This document shows, one piece after another, positions 41,799-49,931 of a DNA stretch of 64,000 nucleotides (its first letter is position 1; each line of letters starts with the position of its first letter). A program made the translations under genes and the position numbers. The DNA comes from Bradyrhizobium sp. 164 (GTDB lineage: Bacteria > Pseudomonadota > Alphaproteobacteria > Rhizobiales > Xanthobacteraceae). The DNA is taken from the NCBI RefSeq assembly GCF_023073715.1, contig NZ_JADPKA010000093.1:62001-126000 (forward strand). The letters run 5' to 3'. The notes under the pieces were generated by a model. That model was not told the DNA's origin. It saw only the letters and a program-made list of their open reading frames with translations, and ran no database searches.

Positions 41799-41824
41799 TA
41801 ACCTGGGTCAATAACCTGGGTGAA
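41799..41824 (-). repeat. Tandem 13-base repeat, possible operator
   Basis: Two adjacent copies of taacctgggtSaa (plus strand), i.e. ACCCAGGTTA on the minus strand, 27 bases upstream of the -35 box. A third copy (ATCCAGGTTA) lies at 48488-48497, upstream of the inositol-phosphate synthase promoter. Possible activator-binding site. Confidence 0.45.
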
Positions 41825-41840
41825 TCGCTGAGCGAGCTTT

Positions 41841-43046
41841 TTAAAAACCGACGCCGTGAAACGGGGCCGGTAGGTCGAGATGCCTCGCGACAGTTGCTCC
41901 AATATCGGCAAAGCCAGTCCGCCGACCGATGCGATGAGCGCGTTTGGCGTTGGCCACGAGAATAGGCACCTGTTCGCGCGTGTGATCAGTGCCGGCCCAG
42001 GTAGGATCGCAGCCGTGATCCGCGGTGATGATCAGGAGATCATCGTTTCGCAGCCGGTCGAGCAATTGCAGCAGTCTTGCGTCGAACGCTTCGAGCGCGG
42101 CGGCATATCCGGCGACGTCCCTGCGATGGCCGTAGGCCATATCGAAATCGACGAAGTTGGCAAACAAGAGTCCGCCCTCCGCCAGGCCGTCCAGTCCGTC
42201 AAGGGTGGCATCAAAGAGGGCATCGTTGCCATCACCTCGCGTGTTCCGTCCGGTTCCGCGGTGCGCGAAGATGTCGTCGATTTTGCCGATGGATACTATG
42301 TCGCGACCGTCACTTTCGGCGATGTCCAGGATCGTGCGTTCCGGGGGAGGAACGGAAAAATCACGGCGGTGCGCGGTTCGCCTGAATCCGGTGCTGGGAG
42401 TGCCGACGAACGGCCGCGCAATGACGCGACCGATATTCAGGGGATCGACCAGTCTGCGTGCGGTCAGGCAGACATCGTAGAGGCGTCCGAGCCCAAAGGT
42501 GTCCTCATGCGCCGCGATCTGGAACACACTGTCGGCGGAAGTGTAGCAGATCGGCTCGCCGCTCTGCATGTGGCGCTCGCCAAAGTCGGCGATGATCTGT
42601 GTCCCCGATGCATGGCAGTTTCCGAGAATCCCGGGCAAATCGGCCTGCGCGCACAGGCGCCGCATCAGGTCGGCGGGAAAGCAGGGCACGGTTCTCGGAA
42701 AATACCCCCACTCGAAGGGGACGGGTACGCCGGCGATTTCCCAATGTCCTGAAGGGGTGTCCTTGCCTTTCGATAGCTCGGTCGCACATCCGAATTGCGA
42801 TGTCGTGGCGCGAACATCGAGGCCCGGCGGTGTGCGCCCGGTGGCCAATTGGCAGGCTTGGCCAAGGCCGAGCGCGAGCAGGTTGGGAACACGGAGCGGC
42901 CCCTCCCTGCTCGCATTGTCGGCTTTGCCGGCGAGGCAGGCTTCGGCGATGTGGCCGACCGTATCTGCGCCCTCATCGCCATAGCGTGCAGCGTCGGGCG
43001 CAGCGCCGATGCCGACGGAATCCATCACCAGGATCAGGGCACGCAT
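41841..43046 (-). CDS. deoB: Phosphopentomutase
   Basis: 401 residues from ATG 43046, the usual DeoB length. Interconverts ribose-1-phosphate and ribose-5-phosphate with Mn2+. Alkaline-phosphatase-superfamily metal motifs are visible: VMDSVGIGAAPDA (Asp9), GKDTPSGHWE with the phospho-acceptor Thr, FVDFDMAYGHRRD and ITADHGCDPTWAGTDHTRE. Normally in nucleoside salvage; no nucleoside gene is nearby. Its position in the glycan cluster (13-base overlap with the hydrolase gene) suggests it supplies or recycles a pentose phosphate. Confidence 0.92.
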   Translation of the reverse strand: MRALILVMDSVGIGAAPDAARYGDEGADTVGHIAEACLAGKADNASREGPLRVPNLLALGLGQACQLATGRTPPGLDVRATTSQFGCATELSKGKDTPSGHWEIAGVPVPFEWGYFPRTVPCFPADLMRRLCAQADLPGILGNCHASGTQIIADFGERHMQSGEPICYTSADSVFQIAAHEDTFGLGRLYDVCLTARRLVDPLNIGRVIARPFVGTPSTGFRRTAHRRDFSVPPPERTILDIAESDGRDIVSIGKIDDIFAHRGTGRNTRGDGNDALFDATLDGLDGLAEGGLLFANFVDFDMAYGHRRDVAGYAAALEAFDARLLQLLDRLRNDDLLIITADHGCDPTWAGTDHTREQVPILVANAKRAHRIGRRTGFADIGATVARHLDLPAPFHGVGF

Positions 43047-43984
43047 GTCGGCTCCGTCGCGGCCGGTTGCGGTGAGGCCGCCTGTGCCAACCCGGTCCTC
43101 GTGCAATAACGTTCGACCATCAGGGCGCAGAAGTCGGCGAACTCGTTCGCGTCCTTGGGCGGGCTGGTGTGGTGGGGCGCGATCCCGCGATGTTCCGGCG
43201 TGAAGCAGAATGTCACGGTGACCTGGAATTCGGCCAGGGCGTCCATCTGGCGGTCGAACCAATCAAGGGCATTGGGACGGAAACTGTCGGCCCAGGAGAG
43301 CCCCGTCCGGAGATGGATCACGCCAAGACGGCGCATCCATTCGGCTGCCTGATGCAGGCGATGATCCTCAAAGTGAAACCACTGGCAAAGTCCGAGGTCA
43401 CGCGCGTATTGGCCGAACTTGTCCAGCGCGAGTTTTGGTCTGCCATCTTCCCGTAGCAGCCCCATATGGAAATGCCGGTAGTAGGAGGACCCTTCGGCTT
43501 CCTTGTGCCGGGTCGTTGCCTCCCAGGCGGCGGGCAGGTCGTAAAGGCTGTACCAGTGGATCCGCGGTGCGTAGCCGATCAGGAGCTCGGCGGTGCGCGA
43601 CAGGCCCCAAGCCTGGACCTCTTCAGCACCGAACGATGAAACGCCGACTTCGGTGACCCAGACGGGGAGCGAAGTCGCCGCCCTGATATCCTCGAGCTTG
43701 TTCGGCCATTCCCCGATCTGCCAGAGATTCCAGTCGAGTGGAAAGCCATGCACCGCCACCGCATCGACATGATCGAGAACGCCGCGCGCCTGCATGTTGC
43801 GGATGAAGGATGGATCGATCGGCGATATGCCGCCCAGCACGCGCGGCAAGGTCGGATGTGCCGTGCGGATAGCCTTGCCCGCGGCGATCGCGGTGTCGGC
43901 AAACATCGCCCAGTCCGGGTCGATCAGGAGGTCCCAATGCGATTTGTTATTCGGCTCGTTCCAGATCTTGGCAGCTTCGATCAT
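43034..43984 (-). CDS. Glycoside hydrolase-like protein with circularly permuted barrel order
   Basis: 316 residues. The N-terminus starts directly at the acid/base motif of clan A TIM-barrel hydrolases (IWNEPNNKSHWD, residues 7-18), continues through VDAVAVHGFPLDWNLW and the nucleophile motif PVWVTEVGVSS, and only then, near residues 215-300, shows the segments that normally come first (AAEWMRRLGVIHLRTGLSWADS, VTFCFTPEHRGIAPHHTSPP, FADFCALMVERYC). The order is thus strands 4-8 followed by 1-3. A beta-glycosidase or transglycosidase role is likely. It overlaps the methyltransferase stop by one base. Confidence 0.7.
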   Translation of the reverse strand: MIEAAKIWNEPNNKSHWDLLIDPDWAMFADTAIAAGKAIRTAHPTLPRVLGGISPIDPSFIRNMQARGVLDHVDAVAVHGFPLDWNLWQIGEWPNKLEDIRAATSLPVWVTEVGVSSFGAEEVQAWGLSRTAELLIGYAPRIHWYSLYDLPAAWEATTRHKEAEGSSYYRHFHMGLLREDGRPKLALDKFGQYARDLGLCQWFHFEDHRLHQAAEWMRRLGVIHLRTGLSWADSFRPNALDWFDRQMDALAEFQVTVTFCFTPEHRGIAPHHTSPPKDANEFADFCALMVERYCTRTGLAQAASPQPAATEPTCVP

Positions 43985-44748
43985 CAGCCCACCTTCCGCG
44001 ACGGATAAACGGGGCCATCGGTCTGCGGCCGCTCCGTTCGTCTGCAGAGATAGACCTCGCCTTCAGGATGCGCCGTGATGGCAAAGCCGGAGCTGCGAAG
44101 CATGGCTTCCACGCAGGCACGATTGGGAATCCACCAGTTGGTGGGATCGTCCGCATATTTGTGCTCGACGAAGTGAAGCTTGGGATAACCCGGAGCGTCG
44201 AATTGATCCGTGGTCCAGAAGTCATAGTTCTTTTCGATCGGCTCGACCTGGCTGTCGCCGCGAAGCATCGACTGGAACAGCAGGAGATCGCCGGCGACAT
44301 GCTCGTGGATCAGGTCAAGCGCTAGCAGGGGATGCCGCAGGTGATAGAGCACACCCATGAAGATCACGAGGTCGAACTTTTCGCGGAGCTGCCCGACGTC
44401 GTAGGCGGACATCTTGCGGAATTCGATGCGCAGCCCGTTGACTTCCGCAGCGAAGCGGGCCTGCGCCAGATACTCTTCGTCGGTGTCGAGGCCGAGCACG
44501 CGCTCGGCACCACGCCGCTTCATTTCCATCGCGTAGAAGCCGGCGTTGCAGCCGATGTCCAGCACGGTCTTGCCTTCGAGCCGGTCGGGAATGACACCGG
44601 AGAACCGTCGCCATTTGACGTTCGGATAGTCGCCGAGAAAATGCGTGGGCGCCGTCGGGACGCCATCGAGATCGAGATTGTGAAACCATGGACCGAGTGC
44701 ATCGACGCGCCGGCGGATTTCGTCACGGGAAAGGGCCGGTCGGGTCAT
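43984..44748 (-). CDS. SAM-dependent methyltransferase (TIGR04290-like)
   Basis: 254 residues from ATG 44748 (ATGA overlap). Class I SAM fold: VLDIGCNAGFYAMEMKRRGA, the acidic LGLDTDEEYL, and FDLVIFMGVLYHLRHPLLALDLI. It resembles CmoB-like methyltransferases; I recall it as the TIGR04290 (Rta_06860) group that travels with the rhizo-twelve locus. Probably methylates a sugar or cyclitol of the product. Confidence 0.8.
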   Translation of the reverse strand: MTRPALSRDEIRRRVDALGPWFHNLDLDGVPTAPTHFLGDYPNVKWRRFSGVIPDRLEGKTVLDIGCNAGFYAMEMKRRGAERVLGLDTDEEYLAQARFAAEVNGLRIEFRKMSAYDVGQLREKFDLVIFMGVLYHLRHPLLALDLIHEHVAGDLLLFQSMLRGDSQVEPIEKNYDFWTTDQFDAPGYPKLHFVEHKYADDPTNWWIPNRACVEAMLRSSGFAITAHPEGEVYLCRRTERPQTDGPVYPSRKVG

Positions 44749-45554
44749 GCGATCACTCCGTTGTTTGTCATGGGTGCTGCCGGGGTTGTTTCCGCCGATG
44801 CGCCGGCCCACAGGCGCGCACGACCATTGCCGGCGCTGGTCTCGGCAAGCAGCGCCATCGCGGTGCGATAGCCATCGATCGTGCCGACATCGACATAGGA
44901 CTCGCCGGCTTTGACCCCGGTGCCGTGGCCGCCGGCGGCGAGGTAAGCATTGACCAACGTTCCGAAATATTCATCGCAGCGGTCGCGCTCATTCCACAAA
45001 GCCTGCAGCTCGCGAAACCCGCGTGCGGACATTCGGAAGGCGCCCCAGATCCATTTGGAGCTCGCGTTGCGTTGCTTGACCTGGATTTCGGTCACACGAT
45101 CGCCATCAAGCACCACGGCGTCGAAGAATTCCGGATGTTCTACGGGAAACAGCAGGAACGACAGATCAGCGCCCGGCAGCGCGCGCAGGGCGGCGGCGGG
45201 AAACCAGACGGTGTCGGGCAGCCCGACAATCACGTCCTCGTCTCTGCCGACAACCGTACTCGCCCTGAACACGGCGTCGCACAAGCCAAGGGGCTCCGGC
45301 TGCACGACATAGGCGAGCTGGGCGGTGCCGTAATGGTCGCCGAAATATTCGAGAATGTCGGACTTGCCCGGCGAAATGACGAAGCAGATCTTGTCGGCTC
45401 CGCCCAGGATCAAGCGCTCGAGGAGATACTCGGACACCGCGCAAGGACGTGCGGTGCCGTCATCGCCGCGGCTGCCGACGGGAAGCAGTTCTTTTGAAAA
45501 GGCGAGCGGCTGGATGCGGCTGCCGCGACCGGCAGCCGGGACGATTCCCCACAT
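44745..45554 (-). CDS. Sugar-1-phosphate nucleotidyltransferase
   Basis: 269 residues. The N-terminal signature IVPAAGRGSRIQPLAFSKELLPVG is the G-x-G-x-R...K nucleotide-binding motif of the NTP_transferase family (RmlA/GalU type). VGLPDTVWF supplies the metal-binding Asp and GESYVDVGTIDGY the C-terminal block. Activates a sugar or cyclitol phosphate to an NDP donor; base and sugar unknown. It ends in an ATGA overlap with the methyltransferase. Confidence 0.85.
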   Translation of the reverse strand: MWGIVPAAGRGSRIQPLAFSKELLPVGSRGDDGTARPCAVSEYLLERLILGGADKICFVISPGKSDILEYFGDHYGTAQLAYVVQPEPLGLCDAVFRASTVVGRDEDVIVGLPDTVWFPAAALRALPGADLSFLLFPVEHPEFFDAVVLDGDRVTEIQVKQRNASSKWIWGAFRMSARGFRELQALWNERDRCDEYFGTLVNAYLAAGGHGTGVKAGESYVDVGTIDGYRTAMALLAETSAGNGRARLWAGASAETTPAAPMTNNGVIA

Positions 45555-45557
45555 GGT

Positions 45558-46658
45558 CTAGGCCTCCTCGGTTTGCCGCTGGCACATGCGGCCGGACGCT
45601 GCGCGTTCGAGTAGCGCAACAAGTTCATTGGCTCGCTTGTCCGATGTGTGCTGGTCCATGGTCCGCTCGCGTCCCCGTCGCGCGATGCGTTGCAACTCGG
45701 CATCAGGCATCGCCAAGGCGGCCTGCGTATCGTCTTCAGTCTTCGCAAGCAGGATTTCGTCGCCGGGGACGAAGAACGTATCAATGCCTGCCCAACCGTC
45801 GCTGAGCAAAGGAACTCCGCAGGCTGCGGCCTCGAACAGACGGCCGGAGGGGCACCACCCCATCTCGGCCATCGGCCGGCGCGTGACATTGAGCGTCAGG
45901 CGGGACGAAGCGAAGAACGCGGCATGTTCGGACGGCGGCAGATGCCGGACGAAATAGATGTTCGGGGACCACGGAAAATCGTCCGGATACTGGGCGCCGC
46001 CGATCAGAAAGCGCAGATCGTGCCTGTTACGCGCGGGCGCAACGAACAGCGCTTCGAGCGTCCCCTGACGATCATCGGAGTAGGTGCCGAGATAGGACAG
46101 ATCCGCACCGTAATGCGGTTGCGGTGCGACCGGCCGATGAATGTCGGTATCGACGTGACCATAGAGCGGCTCGATGTGGCGCGCGCCGAGCCTCGAGCGG
46201 AATTCATGAGAGATGCCTGGGCCGCCGGTGAAGCTCAGGACCAGATCGAAATCCCTGAGGCCGCGCGGACCGATATACGGCACTGCCTCTCCCGCCACGA
46301 TCCTCGACAGCGTCACCGGAGTGTCGAGGTCGTAGAATACCGGAATCGCGCGTCCTTCGAGGATCAAGTCGGTCGCCGCGATTGCATCCGGGCAATAGGA
46401 CGTGACGATCGCGACGTCCGCATCGCGGAGATGTTGCTTGGCGACCGGGCGGACGGACTCCCAATCCGAAAACAACTTCAACTGACCACCCGGCAGCTCG
46501 TGTAGATCCCGAGCGCCGGCATAATACGGCGTGTCGCGCTCGAAAAACACGATGGTGTGCCCCAATTGCACCAGGTGCTTGCAGAGGCCCCGCCACAAGG
46601 TTGCGTGACCGTTGCCCCAGGAGGAGGAGATAGTCAGACCGAATATGACGATCCTCAC
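45558..46658 (-). CDS. CgeB-like glycosyltransferase
   Basis: 366 residues, closest in the window to the gene at 33743-34867 (shared SSSWGNGHAT, FYDLDTPVTLSRI, LSFTGGPG, YLGTYSDDRQG and GAQYPDDFPW). GT-B fold with the CgeB C-terminal block WCPSGRLFEAAACGVPLLSDGWAGI. Overlaps the phosphatase stop by 4 bases. Probably a glycosyl transfer step for a related acceptor. Confidence 0.8.
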   Translation of the reverse strand: MRIVIFGLTISSSWGNGHATLWRGLCKHLVQLGHTIVFFERDTPYYAGARDLHELPGGQLKLFSDWESVRPVAKQHLRDADVAIVTSYCPDAIAATDLILEGRAIPVFYDLDTPVTLSRIVAGEAVPYIGPRGLRDFDLVLSFTGGPGISHEFRSRLGARHIEPLYGHVDTDIHRPVAPQPHYGADLSYLGTYSDDRQGTLEALFVAPARNRHDLRFLIGGAQYPDDFPWSPNIYFVRHLPPSEHAAFFASSRLTLNVTRRPMAEMGWCPSGRLFEAAACGVPLLSDGWAGIDTFFVPGDEILLAKTEDDTQAALAMPDAELQRIARRGRERTMDQHTSDKRANELVALLERAASGRMCQRQTEEA

Positions 46659-47251
46659 GCTCTTACCCGCTGATTGATTCCGGTGATCTTGATCTTGTTG
46701 TGATCGGCAGTGAGCGTGCTGAGGCTGCCCGGTTCGATCTCGACGGAGAGAAAGTCGTCGAGTTCAATGCCCTGATAGTGCAGGAGCGCGGCACGGATCG
46801 GCTCTGCATGACTGACGACGACCACAGAGTCGCTGCCGGGGTCGCTCCGCAGATGCTCGAGATGGTCGACGACGCGTCGCTGAAGAGCTCGCATGCTCTC
46901 GCCGCCGGGTGGCCGACTCGTGCCGCGCTGCGTGTTCCAGACCGACCATCGCGGATCCCGGGCGAGGTCGTCAAACGATCGCCCGGTCCAATCGCCGTAA
47001 TCCAGTTCATCGAGCGCGGGGACGATCTCGACCGCGAGACTGTAATGCCTGGCCAGGATGCAGGCTGACTGCAGGCAGCGGCGCTGTGGGCTCGATTGAA
47101 CGAGGGTCGGCTGGGGGCTGATCACATCGGCGCAGCGCGCGATCTCCTCGCAGCCGAGCTCGTCGAGCGCGACGCCCTTCATCCGGCCGCACAGCGTGCG
47201 GCCGAGCAGGGGGTGATGACCATGACGCACGAGATGAATGATTCTCGCCAT
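46655..47251 (-). CDS. Histidine phosphatase family protein
   Basis: 198 residues from ATG 47251. The phosphoglycerate mutase-like catalytic motif LVRHGHH (phospho-His) is at the N-terminus, SSPQRRCLQSACILA carries the second Arg, LDELDYGDWTGRSF the acid region, and VVVSHAEPIR the second catalytic His. Next to inositol-phosphate synthase (one-base overlap TAATG), so it may dephosphorylate inositol phosphate or a sugar phosphate. Inference from position. Confidence 0.85.
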   Translation of the reverse strand: MARIIHLVRHGHHPLLGRTLCGRMKGVALDELGCEEIARCADVISPQPTLVQSSPQRRCLQSACILARHYSLAVEIVPALDELDYGDWTGRSFDDLARDPRWSVWNTQRGTSRPPGGESMRALQRRVVDHLEHLRSDPGSDSVVVVSHAEPIRAALLHYQGIELDDFLSVEIEPGSLSTLTADHNKIKITGINQRVRA

Positions 47252-48351
47252 TACGCGTAGGCCTTGTCGTCGATGAAGGCGCGGGTTCGGCGCCCGGCTT
47301 CCTCGTCGGTGAACTGTTGCGGCGGCGATTTCATGAAGTAGCTCGAAGGCCCGGTCAGTGCGCCGGCCGTGCCGCGGTCCATGGCGAGCTTGGCGCAACG
47401 CACCGCGTCGATGACGACACCCGCCGAATTTGGAGAATCCCAGACCTCGAGCTTCACCTCGGCGCTCAGGGGAACGCCCCCAAAGGTGGTGCCCTCCAGC
47501 CGGATATAGGCGAGTTTCCGGTCGGTGAGCCACGGGACATGATCGCTCGGCCCGACATGGATGTTGTCGGCGTCCATGGGGACGTCGAACTGGCTCGTGA
47601 CCGCCTGGGTCTTCGAGATCTTCTTGGACGTCAGTCGCTCGCGCTCGAGCATGTTCTTGAAATCGGTGTTGCCGCCGACGTTGAGCTGATAGGTGCGATC
47701 GAGGCGGACGCCTCGGTCGCGGAACAGATTGGCGAGCACGCGGTGAAGGATCGTGGCGCCGACCTGGCTCTTGATGTCGTCGCCGATGATCGGCAGGCCG
47801 GCCTGTTCGAACCGGGCTCGCCAATCCGGATTGGAGGCGATGAAAACCGGGATGCAGTTGACATAGCCGCAACCTGCCTCGATCGCGCGGGCGGCATACC
47901 ATTCGCTGGCCTGCTGCGAGCCGACCGGAAGATAGGACACCAGCACGTCGGTTCGCGACGTCGCCAGCACCTCCGCCACGTCCGCCTCGGGCGCATCGGA
48001 AACTGGAATGTCATCTCGCAGATAGCGGCCCACGCCATCCATGACCGGCCCGCGCTGCACGATCACGCCGGTAGCGGCGACGTCGGCGAAGCGGTGGGTG
48101 TTGTTCGGTCTCGCCCAGATCGCCTCGGCGACGTCGCGCCCGACCTTGTTGGCGTTCACGTCGAATGCCGACGCTACCTGGACGTCGCTGATGTGATAGC
48201 CGCCGACGTCGGCGTTCATCAATCCGGGCACCGGCTCGTTCGACTTCGCATTCCGGTAGTAGGTCAGCCCCTGCACCAGGGAGCTCGCACAATTGCCGAC
48301 ACCGACGATGCCGACGCGCACGCGTTGCCTGTCTTGAAGACGTGAATGCAT
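47251..48351 (-). CDS. ino1: Inositol-3-phosphate synthase
   Basis: 366 residues, actinobacterial-type myo-inositol-1-phosphate synthase: NAD loop VGIVGVGNCASSLVQGL, SYLPVGSQQASEWYA, IGDDIKSQVGATILHR, LNVGGNTDFKNML and VPWLTDRKLAYIRLEG. Converts glucose-6-phosphate to inositol phosphate using NAD. It opens the glycan cluster with a perfect EcfG-type promoter 50-75 bases upstream. Supplies cyclitol for the cluster product or for free inositol as a stress solute. Confidence 0.93.
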   Translation of the reverse strand: MHSRLQDRQRVRVGIVGVGNCASSLVQGLTYYRNAKSNEPVPGLMNADVGGYHISDVQVASAFDVNANKVGRDVAEAIWARPNNTHRFADVAATGVIVQRGPVMDGVGRYLRDDIPVSDAPEADVAEVLATSRTDVLVSYLPVGSQQASEWYAARAIEAGCGYVNCIPVFIASNPDWRARFEQAGLPIIGDDIKSQVGATILHRVLANLFRDRGVRLDRTYQLNVGGNTDFKNMLERERLTSKKISKTQAVTSQFDVPMDADNIHVGPSDHVPWLTDRKLAYIRLEGTTFGGVPLSAEVKLEVWDSPNSAGVVIDAVRCAKLAMDRGTAGALTGPSSYFMKSPPQQFTDEEAGRRTRAFIDDKAYA

Positions 48352-48401
48352 GAACTGATGCCCTCCGGAAAAGCAGCGCGGTCAACGTAAGTAGATCGGC
48401 G

Positions 48402-48426
48402 AACGTGCGGAAGGTATGTTCGTTCC
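48402..48426 (-). promoter_or_regulatory. EcfG-type promoter of ino1 and glycan cluster
   Basis: GGAAC (48422-48426 complement), exactly 16 bases, CGTT (48402-48405 complement). A perfect consensus match, with about 45 bases to the ino1 start. Confidence 0.7.
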
Positions 48427-48487
48427 TGTGCGGATCATGCTTGCAGCAGGATGATCGGCGCAGGGGGCCGAGAAAAAGCGATAAGAC

Positions 48488-48507
48488 TAACCTGGATTAG
48501 AATCTGG
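48488..48507 (-). promoter_or_regulatory. ATCCAGGTTA element upstream of ino1
   Basis: Minus-strand ATCCAGGTTA (48488-48497), followed on the plus strand by a partial inverted neighbour (tagaatctgg). It matches the tandem element before the epimerase operon and lies 61 bases from the -35 box. Confidence 0.35.
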
Positions 48508-48687
48508 CGACGTTTTCAAGGAACGATCTTCTTCCTGGTTGAAGAACAAGAAGAAGATGAAGGCCATGGTGCCGCCCCGCCGCGCCTGGCGATCGCAATA
48601 AGAACAAATCATGCCGGCCGACGTTCAGCGAAAGCGGACGTGCTCGATTTCGTGTCGAGTTCCAGCGCCAACGAGAAAAGGTGTCAA

Positions 48688-48984
48688 ATGAGTTCAAGTC
48701 AGGCAAAGACGCACAGCAGCGAAGCCCAGCAGACGACCGACCATGACGTCATTCGAAAATGGGCGGAGGAACGCGGCGGCAACCCGGCAACCGTGAAGGC
48801 GACGGAAGAGAATGGACATGCCGGAATCCTGCGGATCGATTTCGATCCGCCCGATAAAGGCCTCGACCGGATCAGCTGGGACGAGTTCTTCGAGAAGTTC
48901 GATGAAGCCGGCATCGCGTTCCTTCATCAGGACCGGACCAATGATGGCGAACTCAGTCGCTTTCATAAATTCGTGAGAGCTTAG
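48688..48984 (+). CDS. Conserved small acidic protein, 98 aa
   Basis: Starts at ATG 48688 (the upstream part of the longer open frame crosses the ino1 promoter region). The body DVIRKWAEERGGNPATVKATEENGHAGILRIDFDPPDKGLDRISWDEFFEKFDEAGIAFLHQD is a well-formed domain that I recall from rhizobial and soil genomes beside stress genes. Function unknown. The 336-base gap before it holds the divergent ino1 promoter. Possibly co-transcribed with the gene at 49001. Confidence 0.75.
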   Translation: MSSSQAKTHSSEAQQTTDHDVIRKWAEERGGNPATVKATEENGHAGILRIDFDPPDKGLDRISWDEFFEKFDEAGIAFLHQDRTNDGELSRFHKFVRA

Positions 48985-49000
48985 GAGGGATGCCCTCGAC

Positions 49001-49927
49001 GTGGGCAGCATGAACAGCTGGACGGAGGCGATGCGTGCGGGGGATTTCGCTCGCGCCTGGGCCATTGCCGATCGCGATCTGGCGGCGCTTGCCGCTACCC
49101 CCAAGCACACTGGTCCGCGCCATCTGCAACGGATATGGCGCGGCGAGGAACTGGCGAACAAACGCCTGCTGGTCCGCTGCTATCACGGGCTCGGCGACAC
49201 CATGCAGTTCCTGCGCTTCATGCCCGCGCTCAGGATGATAGCGCGCAGCGTGACGGTCTGGTGCCAGGCTGAGCTATTGCCTCTGGTCGAGCGGGTCGAA
49301 GGCGTCAGTCTCGCCATTCCACTTCATGACGGCACACCGGACACCGAGTTCGATGTGGATATCGAGATCATGGAGGTTCCGCACGCGATCAGGGCGGGGC
49401 GGGGAACGGTCGAGATGCGCGCGCCCTATCTGACGCTGCCTCCGGGCGGTGCAGCCGCGGGGCGACTTCACCATTTCCAGAAGGTTGCCGCAGGTCTGGT
49501 CTGGGAGGTTGGTGCCTGGGACAAGCGGCGTGCCATTCCGCCGACGCTGCTGAGACGCCTTGCCGGTGCCGGCAGAACTTTATATTCGCTTCAGCGAGGA
49601 GGAGGGGCTGAGCCGCTCCCCGAGACGATCGCGCGGGATATCAGCACGCCCGACATCGTGGCTCTTGGTCATCTGATCCGCCAGCTCGACCTCGTCATTT
49701 GCGTTGACACCATGGTCGCGCATCTCGCGGGGGCGCTGGGATGTGAAGCATGGGTGCTGCTGCATGCCGACTGCGATTGGCGCTGGCCGATCTCCGGCCC
49801 TCGCACGTTCTGGTACCCGAGCTTGCGCCTTTTCCACCAGAGGACCCAAGGCAATTGGGACGACGTTATCGAAGAGGTGCGGCAGATGCTGCTCGCCCGC
49901 GCGGAACTGACGCGGCGGGCTGGATGA
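49001..49927 (+). CDS. Glycosyltransferase-like protein (GT9/GT41-type)
   Basis: 308 residues; GTG start at 49001, or ATG 49010. Ordered features: LVRCYHGLGDTMQFLRFMPALRMIAR near the N-terminus (nucleotide-sugar loop) and IRQLDLVICVDTMVAHLAGALGCEAWVLLHADCDWRW near the C-terminus, as in TPR-linked and heptosyltransferase-like enzymes. Donor and acceptor unknown. It follows the 98-aa gene by 16 bases and may serve the nearby glycan cluster, but is on the other strand. Confidence 0.75.
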   Translation: MGSMNSWTEAMRAGDFARAWAIADRDLAALAATPKHTGPRHLQRIWRGEELANKRLLVRCYHGLGDTMQFLRFMPALRMIARSVTVWCQAELLPLVERVEGVSLAIPLHDGTPDTEFDVDIEIMEVPHAIRAGRGTVEMRAPYLTLPPGGAAAGRLHHFQKVAAGLVWEVGAWDKRRAIPPTLLRRLAGAGRTLYSLQRGGGAEPLPETIARDISTPDIVALGHLIRQLDLVICVDTMVAHLAGALGCEAWVLLHADCDWRWPISGPRTFWYPSLRLFHQRTQGNWDDVIEEVRQMLLARAELTRRAG

Positions 49928-49931
49928 TCAG

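Noticed and set aside
48520..48545. GGAAC box before the 98-aa gene at 48688
   Set aside because: At 16-17 bases there is GAAG/AAGA, not a CGTT-like -10.
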